Shown here piece by piece: positions 16,689 through 25,857 of a DNA stretch of 64,000 bases. Source of the DNA: Pseudomonadaceae bacterium (GTDB lineage: Bacteria > Pseudomonadota > Gammaproteobacteria > Pseudomonadales > Pseudomonadaceae); the NCBI GenBank assembly GCA_900766265.1, contig CAAFUS010000013.1, positions 496,001 to 560,000 of the forward strand, given 5' to 3'. How positions within the stretch are numbered: position 1 is the stretch's first letter; each line of letters opens with the position of its first letter. The notes beneath the pieces were generated by a model. That model was not told where the DNA came from. It did no database searches and was given only the letters and a program-made list of their open reading frames with translations. A program made the position numbers and the translations under genes.

Positions 16689-16737
16689 GATTTATTTTTC
16701 TGGGCTGGGTTGTGTCTGAATAAATAAATCTGTCCCC
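16682..16737. repeat. 16-base inverted repeat, dispersed intergenic (REP-like) element
   Basis: GGGGACAGATTTATTT (16682-16697) and its exact complement AAATAAATCTGTCCCC (16722-16737) flank a 24-base loop. The sequence type is familiar as an intergenic repeat, sometimes found beside REP-associated tyrosine transposases; no transposase is present here. It lies between the GntR gene and the end of the type VI immunity array, where it may mark a rearrangement point. Confidence 0.7.
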
Positions 16738-16819
16738 ATTGATCCATCCATTTATCCATCGCCCGTGAAGATGGGGTCCAGCTCCGGCGTGTCCGGTGGG
16801 GGCTGCTGATATCAATGCA

Positions 16820-16867
16820 GGGGATGCGCGCTGGCTGGAAGCGCTGGGGCTGTAGTGGGGCAGTCAT
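16820..16867 (-). pseudogene. Remnant 5' end of a third type VI immunity gene copy
   Basis: Reading the minus strand from the ATG at 16867, about 48 bases match the first codons of the two intact immunity genes (MTAHYSPSAYQPGRIP) apart from one inserted C after ATGACTGCCC, a compensating loss after GCGCTT and a few substitutions. Beyond it the similarity stops and unrelated repeat-rich sequence follows. It begins 13 bases after the stop of the second immunity gene, the place expected for a third tandem member. The open frame that continues to 16286 runs antisense into the GntR gene and is not a gene. Confidence 0.65.
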
Positions 16868-16879
16868 TGGGGCTAGTAA

Positions 16880-17923
16880 TCAATCAGCATAACGCACATG
16901 GCGAGCCATGAGATTGAGGCGGCCGGTGATGTCGTAGGCATTGATCCTTGCCAGATGCTGCGTCAGTCGCGCCTCCCAGGTTTCGTCGTCCATATCGCGC
17001 CAGTAGCGCTCTGGGCGGCCCGTGCGGCGGTCATGTTCGGCGGTTACCGGATCCTGGTCACGGTGCTTCTCGAACAGCGGGATATCCGGCAACGGGCGGC
17101 TGGTGTCCATGTAGTTCTGCAGAAAATCCCAGGCGGCGAAGTGCGGCGCCATGCTGGAGTCCTTGGGCACGATGGGGCTGAGGTCGATGGCTAGGTCGTG
17201 ATAGCGATGCACCAGATGCAATTGATGCCAGATCAGCCCCTGGCGGTCAGGGGCACTGCTGATATAGGCCTCGAACTCGTAAAAGGGATAGGTGAACTCA
17301 CCGATAGTGCCGCTGCGTTTGTACTCGCCCATATTGTCGTAATCGAAGATCGTGACCATGCCGGTGCGGCGGTTGAACTCCCACAGCGGGCCTTTGGAAG
17401 GGCGAACGACCCAATTGGTAAATTTGTTAACGACTAAGGAGCCTATCGCCCAGCAGGCGAGAGGAACACCCAAAAACCAAGGTGCTGTCTCTAAAACAAT
17501 ATTTACTAATCCTTTTGTGAACCCTTCGGGATCTACATCAGCCAGGGCTAGCCAGCCTATAGGAGAAAAAATCAACGACACCAAAAAAACAAAGCGCCCC
17601 CCCCATAGATAAAACCAGAAGGTCGTGCGCTTGGAGAAAGGCGCATAACGTATGCGCTCGTGATCGTTGATCTGGTGGTAATCACGCTGCGCGAACTTCT
17701 CTTCCTGACGAAGCCCGGCCGCCACGTCTTGTTGGTACTTCTCCTGGGTGCGTAACCCAGTTGGCGTGCTTTGCCGCAGCATGCTGAGTGGCACGATGTC
17801 TTCGGTATGGCCCCAGGGCAGGCGCGAGCTGCCAAAGCGGAACAACCAACTGCGCTTGACCGCTCCTGGCTGGTCGGGAATGCGCCCCGGCTGGTAAGCG
17901 CTGGGGCTGTAGTGGGCAGTCAT
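16880..17923 (-). CDS. Putative type VI immunity protein, DUF6708-like, copy 2
   Basis: A 347-residue membrane protein, paralogous to and the same length as the gene before it. The N-terminus (MTAHYSPSAYQPGRIPDQP) and the C-terminal two thirds (from about residue 165, VRPSKGPLWEFNRRTGMVTIFDYDNM onward) are nearly identical to copy 1. The middle with two hydrophobic helices (about 92-160) differs strongly. Its position after a pore-forming-type effector suggests protection of the inner membrane. The ATG at 17923 matches the start of copy 1; a TTG at 17935 overlapping the previous stop is an alternative. It contains a run of eight G (coding strand) at 17604-17597 within LWGGRF. Confidence 0.75.
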   Translation of the reverse strand: MTAHYSPSAYQPGRIPDQPGAVKRSWLFRFGSSRLPWGHTEDIVPLSMLRQSTPTGLRTQEKYQQDVAAGLRQEEKFAQRDYHQINDHERIRYAPFSKRTTFWFYLWGGRFVFLVSLIFSPIGWLALADVDPEGFTKGLVNIVLETAPWFLGVPLACWAIGSLVVNKFTNWVVRPSKGPLWEFNRRTGMVTIFDYDNMGEYKRSGTIGEFTYPFYEFEAYISSAPDRQGLIWHQLHLVHRYHDLAIDLSPIVPKDSSMAPHFAAWDFLQNYMDTSRPLPDIPLFEKHRDQDPVTAEHDRRTGRPERYWRDMDDETWEARLTQHLARINAYDITGRLNLMARHVRYAD

Positions 17924-17931
17924 GGGGTCAA

Positions 17932-18975
17932 TCAATCGGCATAGCGCACATGGCGGGCCATGAGGTTGAGGCGGCCAGTGATGTCGTAGGCACTGACGCG
18001 GCCGAGGTTCTTCGTCAGTTGCGCTTCCCAGGTTGCATCGTCCATATCGCGCCAGTAACGCTCTGGGCGGCCCGTGCGGCGGTCATGTTCGGCGGTTACC
18101 GGATCCTTGGAACGGTGCTTCTCGAACAGCGCGATATCCGGCAACGGGCGGCTGGTGTCCATGTAGTTCTGCAGAAAATCCCAGGCGGCGAAGTGCGGCG
18201 CCATGCTGGAGTCCTTGGGCACGATGGGGCTGAGGTCAATGGCCAGGTCGTGATAGCGATGCACCAGATGCAATTGATGCCAGATCAGCCCCTGGCGGTC
18301 AGGGGCACTGCTGATATAGGCATCGAACTCATGAAAGGGATAGATGAACTCACCGATAGTGCCGCTGCGCTGGTACTCCCCCATGTTGTCGTAATCGAAG
18401 ATCGTGACCATGCCGGTGCGGCGGTTGAGTTCCCACAGTGGGCCTTTGGAAGGACGGATTGCCCAATTGGGCAACTTATGGACGACGAGCGAACCGATCA
18501 TCCAACAGGCGAGGGGAACCAAAAAAGTCCATGCAGTTTCCTTGATGATTGCCAGTAAGTTGGTGAGATATTCTTCATCAAGCGCGGAAGCACCTACTAG
18601 CCAGGTTAATGGCAGAAAAATTGCCATCACCCAAAAAACAAAGCGCCCCCCCCCCCATAGATAAAACCAGAACAGGCTACGTTTGGAGAGTGACGCATGC
18701 CGATAGCGTTCGTGATCGATAATCTGGTGGTAATCCAATAGTTCGTATGCCTCTCGTTTCTCCTCCTCCGTTGCCAGCGCGTGCTCGTAACGTTCAACAT
18801 CTCGCAGGCCGGAGGGGGATGTATGGCTCAGCATGCTATGGGGCACGATGTCTTCGGTACGCCCCCATGGCAGGCGCGAGCTGCCAAAGCGGAACAACCA
18901 ACTGCGCTTGACCGCTGCTGGCTGGTCGGGAATGCGCGTCGGCTGGTAGGCGCTGGGGCTGTAGTGGGCAGTCAT
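17932..18975 (-). CDS. Putative type VI immunity protein, DUF6708-like, copy 1
   Basis: A 347-residue membrane protein directly downstream (12-base gap) of the VasX-like effector, the usual place for the cognate immunity gene. It has two hydrophobic helices at about residues 95-120 and 138-160, flanked by polar domains; the C-terminal half includes RYWRDMDD and LNLMARHVRYAD. Most of it is duplicated in copy 2. The coding strand carries eleven consecutive G (18656-18646, encoding WGGG), which could slip during replication and break the frame. The immunity role is inferred from position and topology. Confidence 0.78.
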   Translation of the reverse strand: MTAHYSPSAYQPTRIPDQPAAVKRSWLFRFGSSRLPWGRTEDIVPHSMLSHTSPSGLRDVERYEHALATEEEKREAYELLDYHQIIDHERYRHASLSKRSLFWFYLWGGGRFVFWVMAIFLPLTWLVGASALDEEYLTNLLAIIKETAWTFLVPLACWMIGSLVVHKLPNWAIRPSKGPLWELNRRTGMVTIFDYDNMGEYQRSGTIGEFIYPFHEFDAYISSAPDRQGLIWHQLHLVHRYHDLAIDLSPIVPKDSSMAPHFAAWDFLQNYMDTSRPLPDIALFEKHRSKDPVTAEHDRRTGRPERYWRDMDDATWEAQLTKNLGRVSAYDITGRLNLMARHVRYAD

Positions 18976-18987
18976 GGTGGGGCATCC

Positions 18988-21900
18988 TTACGGCTGGCTG
19001 TCCGGATGGGTCTGTTCGTTGGCCCAGAAGGGCTGCTTGGCTTGGCTGAAAACGGGCTGGCCATGCCGTTCAGGGTCGTAACGCAGAACATCGGTCGGCG
19101 CTGGCGCTGGGAACACCCAGGTACGATCCTCACCTTGCAGGAGCACCTGTGCGCGCACGGCTAGGGTGTAAGTCTGCCATCGATGGGGGGGTGTGCGCGG
19201 CATGCTTTGGGAGATGGGCAACTCGTAGAACAGTTCCAGGGCATCGGGGAACAGACGCTGAGCCAGGGGCTGGATGGGGCTCAGGCTATGGCTGCTGGAT
19301 TGCGTCATGTCGCGCGGACTGAGGCGATGAATGCTGCTACGCAATTGGCTGACCGCGCTGATATTGGCGCTGCCCAGGGTGGCGGCGAGCCCAGGCAGGT
19401 TGCTTTCGATACGCACCCGGGTATTAGTACGGCGCATCGCATGATATTCGGCGGGGTCGAGCAGGCCCATGGCGCCGCTGAAGCGTGCCTGTTCCGGGTT
19501 GGCGCCAATGCTGATACGGATACCGGCAAACAGGCTAACCAGCCGGTAGAAAGCCTCCTGCGGGTCGTTCCAGAGGTGGGGCACCTTGGCGCTGCGGTTG
19601 CTGCCGAAGGGGCCGTTGGTCAGCCACTCCTCGATGGGGCTGTCGTCCAGCCACCAGACCAGCGCCGCCCCCGCCAGAATCAGCAGCAGAGTGGCCCAGG
19701 CAACAGGGCCCATACCCAGGAAGGCCGCACCACTGGCGGTAAAGAAGCCGCCAATCACCCCCACCAGGCCACCCACGGCCATCAGCCCATAGCCCCAGGC
19801 GGCATCGTCACCCAGGCTGGCTTCATGCAGGGCATCGTAAATGCTGATACCGACGAAGAGCGTACCAGCGAAGGATTGGAAGGCCAGTTTTCCGGTCACG
19901 TTCGCCAGTCGTTCGCCGAAGAACCTTTGCAGACGAGGTCCTGGTTTGAAGAGCACCTTCTCGACATACTTGTTTTGAATATTTTGTACCAGCGGCTGAT
20001 TGCGCGCGACTTTATTGGCTAGAAACTCCATTGCTAATACAAGATCGACACCAGAACTAAATAGTCCGGCAGTCCCCCTGAGCATCCCTTTGTTTCGGGC
20101 ATTGGTGCTGAAAGCCTCGAATTCCGCCCGCACATTAAAAGCCTCCAGAATCAACACACCAGCCGGAAAGGCCTTGGAGTTGAGCACACCGCGTGCGCTT
20201 CGGCGCCAGCCGCGCTCTTGCTGGGCCAGCCGCTCTTGCGCCTGTTTCAGGGCATTGTTGGCTTCGCTCAGGCGGCCACGGGCGGCTTCCCGGCGCTCTC
20301 GCGCCTGCTGGAGGTCGTTGTGGATACGCAGCTCTTCGGCAATCTGCCGGTTCAGCTCACTGATCAGATGGGCGGTGCGGTGGTTTTTGGGAATGGCCAG
20401 TAACAAGAGTTCTTGTGCCGGTTGGTCGATGCCGATCCGATTGGCCGTGCGACCATTGCTGCTGGCCAGTAACTGACCCTCCATGTCCAGCAGTTCACCA
20501 AAGATCCGACGCGCGTTTTGCGGTGCCGCTGGGAGGTCAGTCAAACCGAAGAAGTAGTAGTTCTTCTGGTTAGCGGCCGTGCGGCGAATGAACACCATGT
20601 CACCGAAGTCCTGCTGCAGCATGCTGCGCAGCAGTTGCAGATCCTTGGTATACATCCGGTATTTTGCAGGAAATGCCTCGTTACCCAACGCTTCTCTTTG
20701 TCGGGAAATCTGCTCTTGTTCTCGGCTTAGCTCGCCTTCGCGCTGGTTCACCTCAACCCGGCTGCGTCGGCTCTCGGTGGTCGCCTGGCCGTTCTCGGCC
20801 GTTGCGCTGGCGAGGCTTTTCTGTGCCTCTTGCAGAGCGCTGCTCAGGTTCTCCCATACGGTTATCAGCGCGGCAGCGCCGCTTTTGGCCGAAGGCAGGA
20901 GCAGGAAGTCCGGTTGCTGCATCAACCCTGCCAGCGTGTTGCCTTCCAGGGTCGCCGGCTCTTCGCCGGGCGGTGCGTTGAGCTGCGCTACCTGGTTCAG
21001 TGCTTCGGCACGGTAGTGGCCCTCACCGTTGTTGGCTGTTTGCACCGCTTGATAGGGCTTGAGCAGGGTGTCGTCGTCCGCCTCTGGCCACAGCATATGG
21101 TGCAGAGGCTGGCTGGCGCTCTGCGCAATCTTGCATAGCAGTCTCCTGCCTGCGCTTGTGCGTGGGGCATCGCCTGCCGCCAGGAATGGATCCTGTTGAT
21201 CGGCCGTGCGCGCCAGGCAGACGAATAGCTGGCTGCATAGATGGAAGGCGCCGGCGTAGTCGAGCCCCTCCAGACAGAAATGGTCGCCCAGCGCATGCTG
21301 GTTGCAAACCTGTTCCAGCCAGGCGGCGAGGTTGTCCTGTGCGGCCTTGAGGCAGGTCATGGCCAACTGGCGAGCATGCTGGCCCGAACACAGGTCGATC
21401 TGCTGACGACCCTCTTGGCTGACCTGGCTGATGAAACGGTGCAGCGGGTTGCTTTGCCCACCGATATGGGGCGGAACCATCATTCGCTGAATCAACAGTG
21501 CCGAGGCGTGATGGGGATGGAAGGTGGCCCGTTGCGCGCAGAGCTGCAGCAACGCCTGGGCCTGGTTGGTGCGCGCCAGCAGGTGGCGCATGCGGTAGAG
21601 GCCATCTTCCACCAGTACACCGGCGATCTGACGTTTTTTGACCGTGGCCAGCATGTCGGTTTCAGCCGCAGCGGCATGCCAGTGTTCGCGTTCGTTTGTC
21701 GCGCTGCATACATGCTGGAGGTTCTGTAGCGTGTCACCCAGTTCGACAGCCCAGGCGCCGGTCTCCGGGCGTAGTTCATCCTGCGTTTGCTGTGCATGCG
21801 TTGGCCCTGGGTTGGACTCACCGCGCTCATGACGTTGATGAACCTGCTGAGCATACTGCTGGCTCTGCACGGGGTACTGGCCGCTCAGGTCGTGCAGATA

Positions 21901-22761
21901 CTTGAGCGGTTGATCGAACAACCATTCGCGAGCAGGGTCACGCGGACGATGGGCGGGGACATTTTGCAGGTAGAAGGCCTGCTGCTGGCTTGGGGCCCGG
22001 TAAGTGGTGTTGCCGAAGCTGCGTTCGCCCACGACCAGGCCCAGGCGATTGCAGCGAGCACGACGCAGACGAGCGTTGCGCTCCATGGCGTTCAGGCGAA
22101 CGGCAGGCCATTGCACCTCGGCATAAGCTACCTCTATATCCGGGGCCGCGCGGTTGTTCCATCTGGCTGGTAGCCAAATCTCGCTCAATCCTTTGCCGCT
22201 GGCCACGCGGGCGGCATCTCGGAAGCGGTCGCCATTGCGAAAGTCACTCAGGCGTACATCGTGATAAGTCACCTGCCCCTCAGCCTGACGAATCTCCAGT
22301 TCACGCCACACTTTGCCGCGATAGAACAGGTAGATGAAGCCGGGGCGCACATGTACGGGGTATTCACGATGCTGGTGGTTGGCGCTGATACCGAGCATGG
22401 TGCTCATGGGTACTACAGGGACGATGCAATTCCACTGCCGCTCACGCTGGCGTGGTGTAATGCGTGTGTTATCCATCAGCGGTACGCGGATGGGGCTGCC
22501 GCGCTCAGCTTCGATCTCCAACCAGAGGTGGCGATTCGGTTGTTGTTGCCAATCCCAGATGTGCAGCGTACTGCTCAGTTTGGAGTCGGCCACTAACTCC
22601 TGCGTGGCTTGTTTAGTGAGCCACTCCTGCAGTTCTTGGTCTGCCTCGTCGTAGATCACCACACGCTGTTCTGGTGGGTGCTCCTTGCCAATGATCTCGA
22701 TGATCAGTTTGCTGCTTTCACAGGCTGGATTGCCAGAAAGGCTCCCTACTTTGGCGTTCAT
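18988..22761 (-). CDS. VasX-like type VI secretion effector, probable membrane-permeabilising toxin
   Basis: A 1257-residue protein. The N-terminal part has the VasX N-terminal-region pattern, with HVRPGFIYLFYRGKVWRELEI at about residues 135-155. The middle holds two long coiled coils (about 630-690 and 795-855). The C-terminal third carries hydrophobic segments around 890-920 and 960-1045 (for example a Gly/Ala-rich stretch from GLMAVGGLVGVIGG to LVWWL), followed by a soluble tail of about 200 residues. This is the layout of VasX/BTH_I2691-type toxins that insert into target membranes. The start at 22761 overlaps the adaptor stop (ATGA); an ATG at 22824 is inside the adaptor gene. Secretion via the adjacent VgrG and adaptor is inferred. 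Confidence 0.8.
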   Translation of the reverse strand: MNAKVGSLSGNPACESSKLIIEIIGKEHPPEQRVVIYDEADQELQEWLTKQATQELVADSKLSSTLHIWDWQQQPNRHLWLEIEAERGSPIRVPLMDNTRITPRQRERQWNCIVPVVPMSTMLGISANHQHREYPVHVRPGFIYLFYRGKVWRELEIRQAEGQVTYHDVRLSDFRNGDRFRDAARVASGKGLSEIWLPARWNNRAAPDIEVAYAEVQWPAVRLNAMERNARLRRARCNRLGLVVGERSFGNTTYRAPSQQQAFYLQNVPAHRPRDPAREWLFDQPLKYLHDLSGQYPVQSQQYAQQVHQRHERGESNPGPTHAQQTQDELRPETGAWAVELGDTLQNLQHVCSATNEREHWHAAAAETDMLATVKKRQIAGVLVEDGLYRMRHLLARTNQAQALLQLCAQRATFHPHHASALLIQRMMVPPHIGGQSNPLHRFISQVSQEGRQQIDLCSGQHARQLAMTCLKAAQDNLAAWLEQVCNQHALGDHFCLEGLDYAGAFHLCSQLFVCLARTADQQDPFLAAGDAPRTSAGRRLLCKIAQSASQPLHHMLWPEADDDTLLKPYQAVQTANNGEGHYRAEALNQVAQLNAPPGEEPATLEGNTLAGLMQQPDFLLLPSAKSGAAALITVWENLSSALQEAQKSLASATAENGQATTESRRSRVEVNQREGELSREQEQISRQREALGNEAFPAKYRMYTKDLQLLRSMLQQDFGDMVFIRRTAANQKNYYFFGLTDLPAAPQNARRIFGELLDMEGQLLASSNGRTANRIGIDQPAQELLLLAIPKNHRTAHLISELNRQIAEELRIHNDLQQARERREAARGRLSEANNALKQAQERLAQQERGWRRSARGVLNSKAFPAGVLILEAFNVRAEFEAFSTNARNKGMLRGTAGLFSSGVDLVLAMEFLANKVARNQPLVQNIQNKYVEKVLFKPGPRLQRFFGERLANVTGKLAFQSFAGTLFVGISIYDALHEASLGDDAAWGYGLMAVGGLVGVIGGFFTASGAAFLGMGPVAWATLLLILAGAALVWWLDDSPIEEWLTNGPFGSNRSAKVPHLWNDPQEAFYRLVSLFAGIRISIGANPEQARFSGAMGLLDPAEYHAMRRTNTRVRIESNLPGLAATLGSANISAVSQLRSSIHRLSPRDMTQSSSHSLSPIQPLAQRLFPDALELFYELPISQSMPRTPPHRWQTYTLAVRAQVLLQGEDRTWVFPAPAPTDVLRYDPERHGQPVFSQAKQPFWANEQTHPDSQP

Positions 22762-23582
22762 CCTTGATTCTCCATGGGCGCTGGTGTGGCTTCCAGCCAG
22801 GCTTGTAGCTGTTGCAGGCGCCACTGAGCCTGGCCGGCGGCAATATGTGGATGGTTTATGTGCCGGGGATGAGCGAGGCGAAGCTCCAAATAGCCATTCA
22901 GGCTTCGCTCCTCCTCGAACCCGCTGGCGAGCCCTTGCCGCAGATACTCCAATACCTGGGAAAAGCCAGCCTGTGAATGGGTTCGCCAGCGCTCGTAGGC
23001 AAAGGCTTCTATCTGTTGCCGCTCAAGCGAGGAGATTTGTGATTTGTCTAGTGTAAGGCCGCCGTTTGGAGCGGTTGCCGCGTTGCAGGCCTGCCTCTTC
23101 AATGTACGCCAAGAGCAAGTGTTGTTGGCGCGTTCTCCCCACGTTGAGCCATGCCACACGATCTGCTCGATTGGGCCAAGCCAGGTATCCGTGGTTTCGG
23201 TCGCAGGTAGAAAGTAGCTAGCCACTTGTGGGTCGTAATAGCGCAGTAGTCCCTTACGCTGACCGTCGAACTGTACGACTAGTATTTTGCGCAGATGGGC
23301 AACTAGCTCCTCGACGGACTGCTTGCTGGCCAACAGGATGCCGGGCCATTGTTCTGGTGCCTGGCGGTAGGCCGACAGCCATTGGCTTTCAGGTGCGACA
23401 TGGACTAGCCAAGGCCCTTGATCGATGTGGGCACTCAACTCGGTGTCTGCGAAGAGAGGCTGGGGGTCGGGATCGGCTTCCAACTGGTAGATCCGTTGCT
23501 GCATTGCCTCGTCCCACTCAAGCAGCAGATAGAGTGGATCGGATAGATAAGGAAACCCTTCGAGTATTGACGCCGGCATCAA
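22758..23582 (-). CDS. DUF4123 type VI effector chaperone/adaptor (Tap/TEC)
   Basis: A 274-residue soluble protein. The N-terminal half fits the DUF4123 family: PLYLLLEWDEAMQQRIYQL near residue 16, DQGPWLVHVAPES near 54, HLRKILVVQFDGQRKGLLRYYDPQVASYF near 96-125. These adaptors load a specific effector onto the VgrG tip. It lies between vgrG and the effector and overlaps both by four bases, the standard order for VgrG-adaptor-effector-immunity modules. Confidence 0.85.
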   Translation of the reverse strand: MMPASILEGFPYLSDPLYLLLEWDEAMQQRIYQLEADPDPQPLFADTELSAHIDQGPWLVHVAPESQWLSAYRQAPEQWPGILLASKQSVEELVAHLRKILVVQFDGQRKGLLRYYDPQVASYFLPATETTDTWLGPIEQIVWHGSTWGERANNTCSWRTLKRQACNAATAPNGGLTLDKSQISSLERQQIEAFAYERWRTHSQAGFSQVLEYLRQGLASGFEEERSLNGYLELRLAHPRHINHPHIAAGQAQWRLQQLQAWLEATPAPMENQG

Positions 23583-25669
23583 TCAGCCCCTGCCTGTAGC
23601 GTCTGACGGCACGGGCAATTTGCTAACGGACATTGCATCGGTGTGGCGCCCTTGGGCTTCTGACAGAGCTCGATCAACGGTTCATGGCTAAGTCTCGCCT
23701 GCTTGAGCCGATGCTCAAGCACGGCCCCTGGGATATCCGCATCCGCTGGTCTTACCTCGCCCGGCAATATCGGCGCCGCGCCCAACCCTTTACCTGGGCT
23801 TCCACCCGAGTTCATCTTGATCACCGGGCCGACCATCGTGATGCCGCTGGCGTCGAGTTTGATGAAGCTGCCGGCGGCTTTGAAGGTGAGTTCGCTGCCG
23901 GCTTCGAGGACGACTTTCAGGCCGCTGGAGAGGTGAATTTCGTTGCCCGCCTCGACGAACTGCCCGGTGCCAATCTTCACGTGCTGGGTGTTGCCCACGG
24001 TGAGATGGTCGTTGGCGCGGATTTCGGTCTTGCGGTCGGCGTGGGTGGTGCGGTGTTCTTCGGCGCGGAATTCGCTGTAGGCGTTGGCCTCGACGGTGTC
24101 GTGGCGTTCGTGGCCGACGCGAATCTTCTGGTCGTGCTCGATGTTTTCGTCCCAGTCGCGCTGGGCATGGACGTAGATCTGCTCAGCGCCTTTGCGGTCT
24201 TCGATGCGAAGTTCGTTGTAGCCGCCACCGCCGGGCGAGCTGAGGGTCTTGAAGACGCTACGGGTCTTGTTGGCTGGCAGGTCATACGGGACGACATGCT
24301 CCTTGTGGTACAGGCAGCCGGTGACCAGCGGCTGATCCGGGTCGCCTTCGAGAAAGGTCACCAGCACTTCCATCCCCACGCGGGGGATGGCGATGCCGCC
24401 GTAGCGGTCGCCGGCCCAGCTTGAGCTGACGCGCAGCCAGCAGCTGGTCTTGTCGTCTGCCTGACCGTCACGGTCCCAGTGGAACTGGACCTTTACGCGG
24501 CCGTATTCGTCGCAGTGGATCTCTTCACCGGCAGGGCCAGTGACGACGGCAGTCTGGCTGCCGAGAACCTTGGGCTTGGGATGCTTTAGCGCCGGGCGGA
24601 AGGGGATGTCCCAGGGCGTGGCGGTGAAGTGGTTGCGGTAGCCCTGGGTAAAACCGTCACGGGCGAGGCTATCGCTCGTCACCGATTCTTCCAGCACCTG
24701 CGGCTGTTTGCCTTCGTGCAGGATCTCGTTCAGCAGCCAGAGCTGGTTCCAGTCGCTGCGCGGGTGTTCGGCCAGCGCGAGAAAGTGGCCGGTGACCAGC
24801 TGTGGCTGGTCGCTTTCGCCTTCGGCCAGTTCGAAGTCGCTGCGGTGACGTTCCAGTGCGCGTTGGGACAGGTGCTTGCCGCGGGCGCGCTCGGTGAAGC
24901 GGCCGGGGTAGTCGTAGTCTTCCAGGTCCGGCTGGAATTCGCTCTGGAAAGCGCCTTCCATTGTCAGGCGCGGTTTCTCGAAATCGTAGTCGCGGCGGGT
25001 GACGCGGCTGGTGCGGGTCTCGACCCGCAGGCCGAAGCGCTTGATTACCGGCTGGTCGGCCACCAACCCGGAGTCCTGCTGATAGGCCACCGGCGCAAGC
25101 TTGGGAAAGCCCGTCTGATCGTCACCAAACACCAGCACGTGGCCCGCGGCGCTGTGCTGGAAGTGGTAATGAATGCCTTCTTCCTCGCACAGGCGCTGGA
25201 TGAAGTGCAGGTCGCTCTCGTCGTACTGGACGCAGTAGTCGCGCTCGGGGTAGACCGAGCCAAGGCCGAAGCGGAAGGCGTCCGCCTGGATGCCATGCTC
25301 TTCAAGTACCTGACTGATGATCTTCTCCACCGTCAGGTGCTGGAAGATGCGCTGGTTGGTGCGGTGAGCGAGGTAGGCCAGCTGTGGGCGCAGGGTGATG
25401 TGATAGCGGGTCAGGCGCTTGCCGGAATCACCCTGGGCGACGCGGTAGATCAGACCATGGATGCCGTTGCTGGCCGGCGAGAGGGCGAGAAAGGCCGGCT
25501 GGTGCAGCAGGCTTTCCAGGTCCAGGTCAGGGCGCTCGCTGACCAGCTCGAGCTCGAAGGCGAAGGGTTGCGAGAGCGCCTCGCGGCCCTTGAACGCGAG
25601 CACCTGCAGGTCGTGGGTGATGCCTTCGATGGCGAGGCTGAAATGGGTGTCGTTGGCCGGGTTGAACAT
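23579..25669 (-). CDS. vgrG: VgrG/TssI type VI spike protein
   Basis: A 696-residue spike protein. The N-terminal gp27-like domain (about 1-370) contains YCVQYDESDLHFIQRLCEEEGIHYHF near 150. The gp5-like OB fold follows with SSWAGDRYGGIAIPRVGMEVLVTFLEGDPDQPLVTG (about 430-470). The C-terminal needle (about 520-620) shows the RKGAEQIYVHAQRDWDENIEHDQ and HxTV repeats. The last about 35 residues are a tail with four cysteines (CQKPKG...CPLANCPC) that may contact the adaptor. It forms the tip of the Hcp tube. The ATG at 25669 gives the family's usual N-terminus; an in-frame extension to 25729 lacks support. Confidence 0.95.
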   Translation of the reverse strand: MFNPANDTHFSLAIEGITHDLQVLAFKGREALSQPFAFELELVSERPDLDLESLLHQPAFLALSPASNGIHGLIYRVAQGDSGKRLTRYHITLRPQLAYLAHRTNQRIFQHLTVEKIISQVLEEHGIQADAFRFGLGSVYPERDYCVQYDESDLHFIQRLCEEEGIHYHFQHSAAGHVLVFGDDQTGFPKLAPVAYQQDSGLVADQPVIKRFGLRVETRTSRVTRRDYDFEKPRLTMEGAFQSEFQPDLEDYDYPGRFTERARGKHLSQRALERHRSDFELAEGESDQPQLVTGHFLALAEHPRSDWNQLWLLNEILHEGKQPQVLEESVTSDSLARDGFTQGYRNHFTATPWDIPFRPALKHPKPKVLGSQTAVVTGPAGEEIHCDEYGRVKVQFHWDRDGQADDKTSCWLRVSSSWAGDRYGGIAIPRVGMEVLVTFLEGDPDQPLVTGCLYHKEHVVPYDLPANKTRSVFKTLSSPGGGGYNELRIEDRKGAEQIYVHAQRDWDENIEHDQKIRVGHERHDTVEANAYSEFRAEEHRTTHADRKTEIRANDHLTVGNTQHVKIGTGQFVEAGNEIHLSSGLKVVLEAGSELTFKAAGSFIKLDASGITMVGPVIKMNSGGSPGKGLGAAPILPGEVRPADADIPGAVLEHRLKQARLSHEPLIELCQKPKGATPMQCPLANCPCRQTLQAGAD

Positions 25670-25857
25670 TCCCTGTCCCTCTGTAACCAGTCCATGGCGG
25701 CGGACCCAAGAGGATCCGCAAGGCGGCATCGCATGGTTGTCATGCCTGCCGTAGAGCGGATCGGCGTTAAGCCAGGCCGCAAAAATCTGGTGGCCATTTT
25801 CGCCTGTTTGGCGATACGGCCGTGTGAAGCACTGCGGTGTTTACCGAATGCGTCGGC

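Noticed and set aside
16661..16737. CRISPR array or insertion sequence
   Set aside because: Only two short direct units and one inverted repeat, no spacers, no transposase and no target duplication seen.
16286..16867. 193-codon minus-strand open frame starting MTAPLQPQRF
   Set aside because: Only its first 16 codons resemble the immunity genes and with frame slips; the rest crosses a repeat and runs antisense through the GntR gene. Kept only as a pseudogene remnant.
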